Assembly (NCBI GenBank): GCA_027051315.1 | Contig: JALTZE010000263.1 | Location: 1 to 9,607 of the forward strand | Direction: 5' to 3' | From: Micavibrio sp. | GTDB lineage: Bacteria > Pseudomonadota > Alphaproteobacteria > Micavibrionales > Micavibrionaceae | Length of the DNA stretch: 9,607 nt | Shown: piece after piece, positions 1 to 6,428 of the stretch | How the letters are laid out: each line of letters starts with the position of its first letter | Position numbering within the stretch: the first letter of the stretch is position 1 | Notes under the pieces: generated by a model | Told to the model about the DNA's origin: nothing | Database searches by the model: none | The model's input: the letters and a program-made list of their open reading frames with translations, nothing else | Program-made: the position numbers and the translations under genes

Positions 1-78
1 GTACATATTTAAAGCACTCTTATACTCTTTTCTCTCAAAATAAATATTTCCTATATTTAACATTATTATCGGTATCAT
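1..78 (-). CDS. Partial TPR-like protein, N-terminal fragment running off the left edge
   Basis: On the minus strand an open frame reads from ATG at 78 to the window edge. It gives a segment containing LNIGNIYFERKEYKSALNMY, which has the helix-turn-helix spacing and small/aromatic pattern of a tetratricopeptide repeat (G/N-Y-F...Y-x-x-A-L-x-x-Y). Such repeats usually mediate protein-protein contacts. In the same frame the reading continues upstream of the ATG to about 135 as lysine-rich codons through the poly-A (plus-strand poly-T) tract, then meets TGA at 138-136. A better placed ATG at 110-108 lies just before the A tract but is out of frame by one base. Only 26 residues are visible, so the TPR call is a pattern match and the true start is uncertain. 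Confidence 0.4.
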   Translation of the reverse strand, partial: MIPIIMLNIGNIYFERKEYKSALNMY

Positions 79-91
79 CTTCTTATTCTTG

Positions 92-107
92 TTTTTTTTT
101 TTTTTTT
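92..107. repeat. 16-base T homopolymer (A16 on the minus strand)
   Basis: An uninterrupted run of 16 T lies between the divergent left-edge genes. On the minus strand it follows directly after ATG (110-108). A tract of 14 or 17 A would join that ATG to the TPR-like frame; the 16 shown here does not. Runs this long are prone both to replication slippage and to sequencing or assembly error. Confidence 0.9.
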
Positions 108-143
108 CATAAAGTTTTTTAAATAATACATTATCTCATAGTG

Positions 144-1009
144 ATGAACTTACAAGAAAAACGGAAGAATTTATTAAACATAATAGGTCAGGTATTAAGG
201 AGCTAAAACAATCAGGAGAAATATTATCCATAAGAGCAAAAGAAATATCAGAATATATAGAAAGCTCTCTTAAACTATCCAAACGCTATAGCGATGAGCT
301 TAAACTCCAATCAGAAAATATAGCAGACACATCAGCAGAAAGTGCGGATAAAATTGGTAAAGCTGTGCTTAGCATTGCATCTAAAGCAAATGATATAGCA
401 AAGGCTGTTGAATATGTAAGTATAGCTACAGAAAAATCCAGAGAACAGTTAAATAAAGAATCTGAAAAATTGATAAATGTATCAAAAACGGCATTAACCG
501 CTGCTAATGATGCCGCAGGAATATTTACCAAGCAATCAACATCGCTATTTAAAGCAGCTCAAGATGCTCAGGAAAATATTGACAAAATAAAGAATACTCA
601 TTGGAAAGTACAAAGAGATGCATTTATGAATTCTGCTAAATTTATTGTAGAAAGCCTGCATTCCCTTTCAATGGATTTAACAACAACATTGGAAGGTGGT
701 GTTCCTGACAAAACATGGAAATTATTCCAAAAAGGCGATGTAGCAGCATTCACAAGAAGGCTTGCGCAACTAGGAACAGAAAAAATGCCTATTGATAAAT
801 TGCGTAAAAAATACTGTGAAGATTCAGATTTTAGAGGCTATGTCCAAAGATATGTCAGACAATTCGAAGAACTATTTGACCAAGCATCAAATAATGACCA
901 TGGTGAAATACTTGCCTCAACTTTCATGTCAAGCGAGGTGGGAAAACTCTATGAAATATTATGTTCTGCCTCAGGAAAAGAGCCAAGAACAGTTAAACGT
1001 ATAGCTTAA
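144..1009 (+). CDS. Phasin/apolipoprotein-like coiled-coil protein with conserved C-terminal domain; start disrupted
   Basis: The open frame runs from 113 to the TAA at 1007-1009 (298 codons) with no in-frame ATG, GTG or TTG before GTG at 365. The region before 365 is clearly coding: it is continuous amphipathic helix, rich in K, E, S and A, with no proline, and matches the downstream style. I therefore draw the gene from ATG 144, which is one base out of frame; one extra A in the A5 run at 157-161 would restore M-N-L-Q-E-K-T-E-E-F and a protein of about 288 residues. The first two thirds look like a phasin or apolipoprotein-type coiled coil. The last ~120 residues form a distinct domain (KTWKLFQKGDVAAFTRRLAQ, then YVQRYVRQFEELF, SSEVGKLYEILCS) that I recall, without a name, from alphaproteobacterial proteins. 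A conventional caller would report only 365-1009 (214 residues). Its cellular role is unknown; PHA granule or membrane-surface binding is only a guess from helix type. Confidence 0.65.
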
Positions 1010-1029
1010 ATAATCATTACATAATCAAA

Positions 1030-1070
1030 AAAACTCTCCTCATAAAAAAGGGGAGTTTTTATATTTTTTT
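1030..1070 (+). terminator. Rho-independent terminator of the coiled-coil gene
   Basis: An 11-bp stem (AAAACTCTCCT at 1030-1040 with AGGGGAGTTTT at 1049-1059, one G-T wobble) closes an 8-base loop and is followed by a T-rich stretch to 1070. It begins 20 bases after the stop codon. Confidence 0.85.
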
Positions 1071-1107
1071 AAATATTATTCTTTTATTAAAAAAAAGTAA
1101 CAATTTG

Positions 1108-1135
1108 TTGATATTTTCTGGTTTACTTTTATTAT
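1108..1135 (+). promoter_or_regulatory. Candidate sigma-70-type promoter for the HAD gene
   Basis: TTGATA at 1108-1113 and TATTAT at 1130-1135 are separated by 16 bases, in the gap between the preceding terminator and the HAD start at 1199. The position is right, but chance matches are common in DNA this AT-rich. The implied leader is about 55 bases. Confidence 0.4.
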
Positions 1136-1198
1136 AGTGGGCTATAGCTTTAATTTTATATAGCTTAATGTGTGTAATTCATAAATTTAGGTAAATTC

Positions 1199-2140
1199 AT
1201 GCCTCAAACCAAATTTTGTCAAGGTATTTCAGATATCTCAGACAGCTACATGGGATTTCTTATCGACACTTGGGGGGTGCTCCACGGTGGTGGAAAAGCT
1301 TTCGAAGGGGCAAGCGATTGTCTTAAAAATCTTCGGGATAGAAAAAAAACGATAATATTAATATCAAATTCTCCCGAAAAAGCTTCAGTGATAAAGGCGG
1401 AGCTTAAAAAAGCAGGCATAGGGCCTTCTTTGTATGATTATATCGTATCAACCGGAGAACTTATAAGCCTTGCTTTAAAGGGTGACGCTGATGGGGTTAT
1501 AAAAAAATCAGGAAAAAAATGTTTCTATATAGGTCCTCCGAATAATAATCACGGATATTTTGATGATTCTGATATAGAAATAGTAGAAGATATAAAAGAT
1601 GCAGAATTTATGCTTATATCAGGTCAAGACCCTAGATTTAAGAACATAAATGAATATGAAAAAACTCTAAAAGAAGCCGCCAGAAAAAGGCTTCATGCTA
1701 TTTGCGCAAATCCTGATAGCCGCTCTTTAATAGGGGCAAGCTATATATCAGGGCCAGGAGCAATAGCCAGAAAATACCAAGATTATGGAGGTATAGTAAA
1801 TTATATAGGAAAACCTCACCAACCTATATTTCAACATTGTATAAAGCTATTACAGCAAAAAGATGTATATCCAGGTGATACGGTAATGATTGGTGATACT
1901 ATGGCGCACGATATACTTGGTGCTTCTAATGCAATGATTGATACATGCCTTGTTACAAAAGGAGTACATTCCAGTAATTTCAAAGATAAATCAAACCCAG
2001 CGGAAGTAGATAGAGTACTAAATATATTAATTGCTCAATATAATAATATTAAACCTGAATATCTAATTCATGACTTTACATGGAGTAAACCACTTCCAGA
2101 TAGGAAAAATAAGAAAAAACGCACACTAAAAACTAGATAA
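1199..2140 (+). CDS. HAD-superfamily class IIA hydrolase (TIGR01459-like)
   Basis: This 313-residue protein is a predicted cytoplasmic phosphatase-like enzyme with the HAD motifs in order. Motif I is I-D-T-W-G-V-L-H with the nucleophile Asp23; motif II is S56-N57-S58-P59; motif III is G-K205-P-H; motif IV is G-D233-T-M-A-H-D238. The long insert between motifs II and III is the class IIA (NagD-type) C2 cap. In NagD relatives motif I is D-x-D-G; here the second Asp is Trp25. From memory, this D-x-W-G-V form is normal for the alphaproteobacterial family TIGR01459, whose substrate is unknown. The end (PEYLIHDFTW) also fits the family, followed by a short very basic tail rich in K and R. The start is ATG with only a weak purine match (TTAGGT) upstream. 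It stands alone between a terminator and a convergent gene. Confidence 0.87.
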   Translation: MPQTKFCQGISDISDSYMGFLIDTWGVLHGGGKAFEGASDCLKNLRDRKKTIILISNSPEKASVIKAELKKAGIGPSLYDYIVSTGELISLALKGDADGVIKKSGKKCFYIGPPNNNHGYFDDSDIEIVEDIKDAEFMLISGQDPRFKNINEYEKTLKEAARKRLHAICANPDSRSLIGASYISGPGAIARKYQDYGGIVNYIGKPHQPIFQHCIKLLQQKDVYPGDTVMIGDTMAHDILGASNAMIDTCLVTKGVHSSNFKDKSNPAEVDRVLNILIAQYNNIKPEYLIHDFTWSKPLPDRKNKKKRTLKTR

Positions 2141-2165
2141 TTATAAAATTAGCTATAACTACCTA

Positions 2166-3152
2166 TTAATCCCAATTTTCTATAGTTGGGGTAAGAATTT
2201 TTATAGCGTCCATAATATCGGGCATTTTTCTTTCTACCGCTTCTTCTCCCGCTTTTATTAATTCTTGAGATTTTTCAAATTCCAGCAATCCAATATGACC
2301 TATTTTTGGTTTTATATGAACATCTGGCGGGTCCCCTGCAAGCCTTGAACGAGTAATTCTATCTTGAATAATATTAAGAGAAGAAAACATCACACCAAAA
2401 AGGCTAGCACTATTATTTTCTCTTCGAAAAAGTCGCCTAGTAATAGAGAATCTATTTAAAAAACTCTGATTTTTATCAGGCAAAGCCCCTTCTTCCAACA
2501 TATCAAACCCTAAAACTTTCTGATAACCCCTTTCTGAATTACTGGTTTTTCCAAGCATATCTGCGTTAAGGTCTATTGCTATGGTAAGATGCGCCCCCAT
2601 AGCAAGGCATGGAGCAACAGGAACAGGATTTACCAAAGCACCATCAAGGAGATTTCTGTTATGTAATCTTACAGGAGGAAATATACCAGGCATAGCAAAT
2701 GAGGCCTTCATTACATCAACTAGATTTCCTTGCTTAAGCCATACTTCATGTCCCGTAACCATATCTGATGCGATACATAAAAAAGGTTTAGGTAATTCCT
2801 CTATATCAATATTTCCAAGTCTATCTCTAAGCAAGTTATCAATTTTTTTACCACCAATCAGCCCAGCACTTCTTATTTTCAGGTCAAGATATGAAAAAAC
2901 TTTCATTCTATTGAGGTTACAAGCCCAATCTTCCAGCTCTTCTAACCTACCAGCAAGGTAACATCCACCAACCAAAGCACCAATGGAAGTGCCTGTAACT
3001 ATATCGGGGTAAACACCATATTTATTAAGGGTTTTAATTGCTCCTATATGGGCAAATCCCCTCGCAACCCCACTTCCCAAAGCAAGGGCAATTTTTAAAT
3101 TATTAGGGACTCTAATTTTTTTATGCTTGTTTTTATCTTTCATGCTGTCCAT
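2166..3152 (-). CDS. Patatin-like phospholipase, RssA type
   Basis: This 328-residue patatin-family serine hydrolase probably acts on phospholipid or other acyl esters at the inner membrane. The oxyanion-hole loop is G26-S-G-V-A-R-G32, the nucleophile elbow is G54-T-S56-I-G58, and the second half of the Ser-Asp dyad is D170-G-A. The core spans about residues 20-200, where the best match is to the RssA/RssA-like bacterial group. No signal peptide is visible; the first 18 residues are polar and basic. The last ~120 residues, with R-R-L-F-R-R and a run through SSLNIIQDRITRSRL, are typical of the longer bacterial members. ATG at 3152 is used here; Met4 is an alternative, and neither has a strong ribosome site (GGTG upstream). 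It diverges from the ABC exporter with only 41 bases between starts, which hints at a shared lipid role. Confidence 0.9.
   Translation of the reverse strand: MDSMKDKNKHKKIRVPNNLKIALALGSGVARGFAHIGAIKTLNKYGVYPDIVTGTSIGALVGGCYLAGRLEELEDWACNLNRMKVFSYLDLKIRSAGLIGGKKIDNLLRDRLGNIDIEELPKPFLCIASDMVTGHEVWLKQGNLVDVMKASFAMPGIFPPVRLHNRNLLDGALVNPVPVAPCLAMGAHLTIAIDLNADMLGKTSNSERGYQKVLGFDMLEEGALPDKNQSFLNRFSITRRLFRRENNSASLFGVMFSSLNIIQDRITRSRLAGDPPDVHIKPKIGHIGLLEFEKSQELIKAGEEAVERKMPDIMDAIKILTPTIENWD
2169..2192. terminator. Weak hairpin at the convergent HAD/patatin ends
   Basis: ATCCCAA at 2169-2175 can pair with TTGGGGT at 2186-2192 (7 bp, one wobble, 10-base loop). It sits in the last codons of the patatin gene, just beyond the HAD gene. 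A broken T-rich run follows on the plus strand; the minus strand has no real T tract. It could terminate the HAD transcript weakly. Confidence 0.3.
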
Positions 3153-3178
3153 ATTACTTACACCATTGTATAACCAAT

Positions 3179-3187
3179 ATTATAGCA
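3179..3187 (-). promoter_or_regulatory. Extended -10 promoter for the patatin gene
   Basis: On the minus strand the sequence TGCTATAAT (3187-3179) is a perfect TATAAT with the extended-10 TG. It would start transcription about 20 bases upstream of the patatin ATG. No good -35 is seen, as is usual for extended -10 promoters. It abuts the exporter start at 3194, so the two divergent transcription units must share this region. Confidence 0.5.
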
Positions 3188-3193
3188 TAATTT

Positions 3194-4960
3194 ATGAGTT
3201 TAGACACAAAACAAAATAATAATATTAAAAGCTGGCCTTTAATAAAGAGGCTTGCTTGTCAATATCTAAAACCTTACTGGTTTAAACAAGTAATTGCCTT
3301 TATTTTTATGGCTATTGCAGCCGCTATGACCGCGGCATTCGCAAAGCTAATAGAACCAACAATAAACAAGATATTCCAAGCCGAAGATAGCTCAATGATA
3401 ATGCTCGTTGCCCTTGCACTATTCGGAGTATTTTTTGTAAGAGGTATAGCAACCTATATCCACACATTGATAATGGCAACAATCAGCCAAAATATAGTAG
3501 CAGATATTCAAAAATCACTATTTGCACATTGCTTAAATCTTGACCTTAAATTCTACGCAGGTAATGCAAGCGGAACTATAGTATCCAAAATAATTAGTGA
3601 TGCATATGTGATGAGAATAGCAGTAGCAGATAGCCTTACAGGATTTGGAAAAAATTTACTTACACTTATCTTTTTACTTGCTGTTATGATTCATCAAGAC
3701 TGGAAATTATCTTTATTTGTTTTAATAGTATTTCCATTAGCAGCACTTATAGTGGCAGCGATTGGTAAAAGACTAAGAAAAGTGTCAAAAAATATCCAAA
3801 ACCAAATTGGCGAGCTTATGGGTTCTTTGACTGAAACCTTTCAAGGTGTACGTATCGTACAGGCGTACGGAATGGAGGAGAATGAAATAACCAAAGCCTC
3901 ACTATTAATAAATAAAGTCCGTGATTTATATATAAAATCTGTAAGAGTAGGGAACATAACAACACCCTTTAATGAAATTATGGCAGGTGCTGCTTTAGTA
4001 GCCATAGTAGTTTATGGAGGATACCAGATTATGGAAGGTAACCTTGATGCTGGCTCACTTATGAGTTTTATTGCAGCCTTCACATTAGCTTACGAACCTA
4101 TGAAAAAACTGGCTAAACTTAATAATTCTATACAAATGGGGTTGGGTGCAGCAGAAAGAATATTTGAAATTCTTGATAGAACCAGCGAAATATCAACAAA
4201 TGAAAATGCTCCAGAAATACATGTAAACACCCCTGAAATAAAATTTGAAAATGTAACTTTTGAATATAATGAATCTGATGGGAAGAAAGCTCTTGATAAT
4301 CTTTCAATAACTTTGCCAGCAGGAAAAGTAACAGCTTTAGTAGGGCATTCAGGAAGCGGAAAAACAACAATATTAAATCTAATACCAAGATTTTATGATG
4401 TTAATTCAGGCTCTGTAAAAATTGATGATTTTGATGTAAAAGAAGTAAAACTTTCTTCTTTAAGAAAAAATATAGCTTTAGTTTCCCAAGATGTAACAAT
4501 TTTCGATGATAGCGTATATGCAAATATAGCATATGGAGCAACAAATGCCACAATGGAAGAGGTCGAAGCAGCAGCAAAAGCTGCCGCAGCACATGATTTT
4601 ATCATGGAAATGCCAGATAAATATAATACAAGATTGGGCGAACATGGTACAAAATTATCAGGCGGACAAAAACAAAGAATATCAATAGCAAGGGCTATAT
4701 TAAGAAATGCTCCGATATTGCTACTTGATGAAGCCACTTCCGCACTTGATAATGAATCCGAAAAACTTGTCCAAGAAACTTTGGCACAATTGAAAAAAGG
4801 GAAAACCACACTTGTAATTGCTCATCGTCTTTCAACCGTAAGGGACGCTGATAATATAATAGTTTTGGAAGAGGGAAGACAGGTCGAAAACGGAAATCAC
4901 GACCAATTGATTAAAAAAAGCGGGATATATGCCAAAATGTATGAAGCAGGACTTGAATAA
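3194..4960 (+). CDS. msbA: MsbA-type ABC exporter, fused permease and ATPase
   Basis: This 588-residue half-transporter is expected to work as a homodimer in the inner membrane, flipping or exporting lipid-linked substrates. Residues ~25-310 carry the six-helix exporter domain; residues ~345-585 carry the ATPase. The ATPase motifs are complete: Walker A G384-H-S-G-S-G-K390-T, Q-loop Q432, signature L488-S-G-G-Q-K-Q-R, Walker B I-L-L-L-D512-E513, D-loop S-A-L-D519 and switch His544. Overall length and fold order match MsbA (lipid A/phospholipid flippase), and the N-terminus resembles alphaproteobacterial proteins annotated that way. Other exporters of this subfamily look similar, so the substrate is inferred. 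No Shine-Dalgarno site is evident. A hydrolase gene follows with zero spacing, forming an operon, and a lipase gene diverges upstream. Confidence 0.87.
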   Translation: MSLDTKQNNNIKSWPLIKRLACQYLKPYWFKQVIAFIFMAIAAAMTAAFAKLIEPTINKIFQAEDSSMIMLVALALFGVFFVRGIATYIHTLIMATISQNIVADIQKSLFAHCLNLDLKFYAGNASGTIVSKIISDAYVMRIAVADSLTGFGKNLLTLIFLLAVMIHQDWKLSLFVLIVFPLAALIVAAIGKRLRKVSKNIQNQIGELMGSLTETFQGVRIVQAYGMEENEITKASLLINKVRDLYIKSVRVGNITTPFNEIMAGAALVAIVVYGGYQIMEGNLDAGSLMSFIAAFTLAYEPMKKLAKLNNSIQMGLGAAERIFEILDRTSEISTNENAPEIHVNTPEIKFENVTFEYNESDGKKALDNLSITLPAGKVTALVGHSGSGKTTILNLIPRFYDVNSGSVKIDDFDVKEVKLSSLRKNIALVSQDVTIFDDSVYANIAYGATNATMEEVEAAAKAAAAHDFIMEMPDKYNTRLGEHGTKLSGGQKQRISIARAILRNAPILLLDEATSALDNESEKLVQETLAQLKKGKTTLVIAHRLSTVRDADNIIVLEEGRQVENGNHDQLIKKSGIYAKMYEAGLE

Positions 4961-5767
4961 ATGAAAGAAAAATTAAATGTAAATAAAATATCAATGATTA
5001 TAGTTAAACTTTTTTTTCTTTATACCATAATTATTGCGTTTTTTTATTACTCACAAAGAGATATGATGTATTTCCCGACTAAGGAAGAATATAATTTATC
5101 TGAATATAACCTAGATGATTTTAAAAAATTCACCGTTATTACTAATGATAATTTAGAAATATCAGGTCTATACAAAGCTCCTTTTGATGATAAGCCGATA
5201 ATAATATTTTTTCATGGCAACACAGGACATGCAGGATATCGAGAAAATAAGATAAGAGATTTTGTTAATAAAGGTTACGGCGTATTACTTGCAGAATACA
5301 GAGGATATGGTCCAAATCAAGGCAAGCCTTCTGAAAAAAACTTATACGAAGATGCTAGAGCATACTTAAATAAATTAGCTTCGGAGAATATCGTAATATA
5401 TGGACAATCATTAGGCACGGGGATAGCTGTTCAAATGGCAACCGAATATAAGGCAAAAGCTTTAATCCTAGAAACTCCATTTGATTCAGCATTAAACGTA
5501 GCAAAAGAAAGATATTTCTTCATAGCTTTTCTTAATTATCTTATGCATGATAAATATGAAAATGATAAAAAAATATCAACTATATCTATCCCAAAACTGT
5601 TTATTTTAGCAGGTAAAGACGAAGTCGTAGGCATAAAAGGTGGAAAAAGACTCGCTGATATAGCAGATAACAACAAAAAAGTTATAATCATTGAGGATGC
5701 AGCTCATAATATAGCAGATAAATTTGATGTCCCTAACAAAATAATAAGTTTTATCAATGATTTGTAA
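4961..5767 (+). CDS. Membrane-anchored alpha/beta hydrolase (BEM46/ABHD13-like)
   Basis: This 268-residue serine hydrolase has one N-terminal hydrophobic segment (about residues 10-30), probably an anchor holding the enzyme on the outer face of the inner membrane. The core has the oxyanion loop F-F-H85-G86-N-T-G, the nucleophile elbow G148-Q-S150-L-G152, and a likely Asp220 (A-G-K-D-E) and His249 (D-A-A-H-N) completing the triad. The motif RGYGPNQGKPSE is typical of the BEM46/YfhR-like group, whose substrates are mostly unknown; acyl esters or lipids are plausible. Its ATG follows the exporter stop directly (TAAATG), so translation is almost certainly coupled and the two proteins are made together. 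A role in trimming or turning over the exported lipid is inference from this context. Confidence 0.88.
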   Translation: MKEKLNVNKISMIIVKLFFLYTIIIAFFYYSQRDMMYFPTKEEYNLSEYNLDDFKKFTVITNDNLEISGLYKAPFDDKPIIIFFHGNTGHAGYRENKIRDFVNKGYGVLLAEYRGYGPNQGKPSEKNLYEDARAYLNKLASENIVIYGQSLGTGIAVQMATEYKAKALILETPFDSALNVAKERYFFIAFLNYLMHDKYENDKKISTISIPKLFILAGKDEVVGIKGGKRLADIADNNKKVIIIEDAAHNIADKFDVPNKIISFINDL

Positions 5768-5878
5768 TAGTATGTACAAAAATATGCATTTTTTTGTTGC
5801 ATTGAAATAATAACAGGAGCATATTGCGCCAGATTCTTAAATGGATATTCCATTTTATTCATATTGTAAAAAACAAAC

Positions 5879-5882
5879 GGAG
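5879..5882 (+). promoter_or_regulatory. Ribosome binding site that decides the CBS protein start
   Basis: GGAG lies 7 bases before ATG 5890. A second site, AGGAG at 5815-5819, lies 4 bases before an in-frame TTG at 5824. The ATG has better spacing and a better start codon, and it places the first CBS domain at the usual N-terminal position. Confidence 0.6.
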
Positions 5883-5889
5883 CAATAAA

Positions 5890-6372
5890 ATGCCATGTGA
5901 AGAGGCTATGATTACGGAAGTGATTACCGTAAATCCAGAAATGACAGTAGAAGAGGCTATGCGTGTACTTGATAAAAAGCGCGTAAGAGCAGTTCCAGTT
6001 GTAGATGAAAACAACATTTTAATGGGAATTTTTAGTACACAGCAAATAATGAGCAATCTTTTACCCGTATCAGTAACTATGGAAGATGGACTACAAAGAC
6101 TTAATTTTGTTATTGGAGCATCTCCAGGAATAGCAAAAAGATTAAAAAAAATAATGCCCAAAAAAGTTAAAGATGTAATGAGCGATGATGTCGTTGTTGT
6201 TCATCCTGACACCCAAATATGGGAGGCAATACGTCTTATGGTCAAATATGGCAGCCCAATTCCTGTAGTTGATGAAAAAACAGGAGATTTAAAAGGATTA
6301 TTATCTGAACAATCTGCTATGGAAGAAATGAGACGACTATATAAGGAAATGGAAGAAAATGGAGAAATATAA
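5890..6372 (+). CDS. Tandem CBS-domain protein
   Basis: This 160-residue protein consists almost only of a Bateman module: CBS 1 at about residues 6-59 (AMITEVITVNPEMTVEEAM, then RAVPVVDENN and MGIFS), a linker helix at ~60-95, and CBS 2 at ~96-150 (DVMSDDVVVVHPDT, then SPIPVVDEKTG and KGLLSE). Such modules bind adenine nucleotides and report energy state to a partner. No catalytic domain is attached, so it likely acts in trans. An in-frame TTG at 5824 with AGGAG upstream would add 22 residues (LRQILKWIFHFIHIV then basic), which could act as a membrane-touching helix. I prefer ATG 5890. The permease gene follows 56 bases on, behind a hairpin; the permease is a candidate partner, by inference only. 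Confidence 0.85.
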   Translation: MPCEEAMITEVITVNPEMTVEEAMRVLDKKRVRAVPVVDENNILMGIFSTQQIMSNLLPVSVTMEDGLQRLNFVIGASPGIAKRLKKIMPKKVKDVMSDDVVVVHPDTQIWEAIRLMVKYGSPIPVVDEKTGDLKGLLSEQSAMEEMRRLYKEMEENGEI

Positions 6373-6385
6373 AAATTTCTCCATT
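6358..6385 (+). terminator. Perfect hairpin spanning the CBS gene stop codon
   Basis: AATGGAGAAAT (6358-6368) pairs perfectly with ATTTCTCCATT (6375-6385) around a 6-base loop containing the TAA. The following bases (ATTTGTATCTGTTC) are only moderately T-rich, so it may be a weak terminator or an mRNA-stabilising/attenuating hairpin ahead of the permease gene. Confidence 0.5.
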
Positions 6386-6428
6386 ATTTGTATCTGTTCA
6401 AAATAATTTTTAAAAGAGAGTAAAAAAA

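Noticed and set aside
286..531. Minus-strand open frame of 81 codons, opposite the coiled-coil gene
   Set aside because: It mirrors the helical, alanine- and serine-rich plus-strand gene, has no recognisable motif or ribosome site, and the plus frame is far more convincing.
4393..4809. Minus-strand open frame of 138 codons within the ABC exporter gene
   Set aside because: It is antisense to the fully conserved ATPase motifs, so its length comes from that gene's codon bias.
5783..5803. Repeated TGCAT/ATGCA around a T tract before the CBS gene, considered as terminator or promoter
   Set aside because: Only 5 bp can pair, the T run lies in the loop rather than after the stem, and no well-spaced promoter boxes were found.
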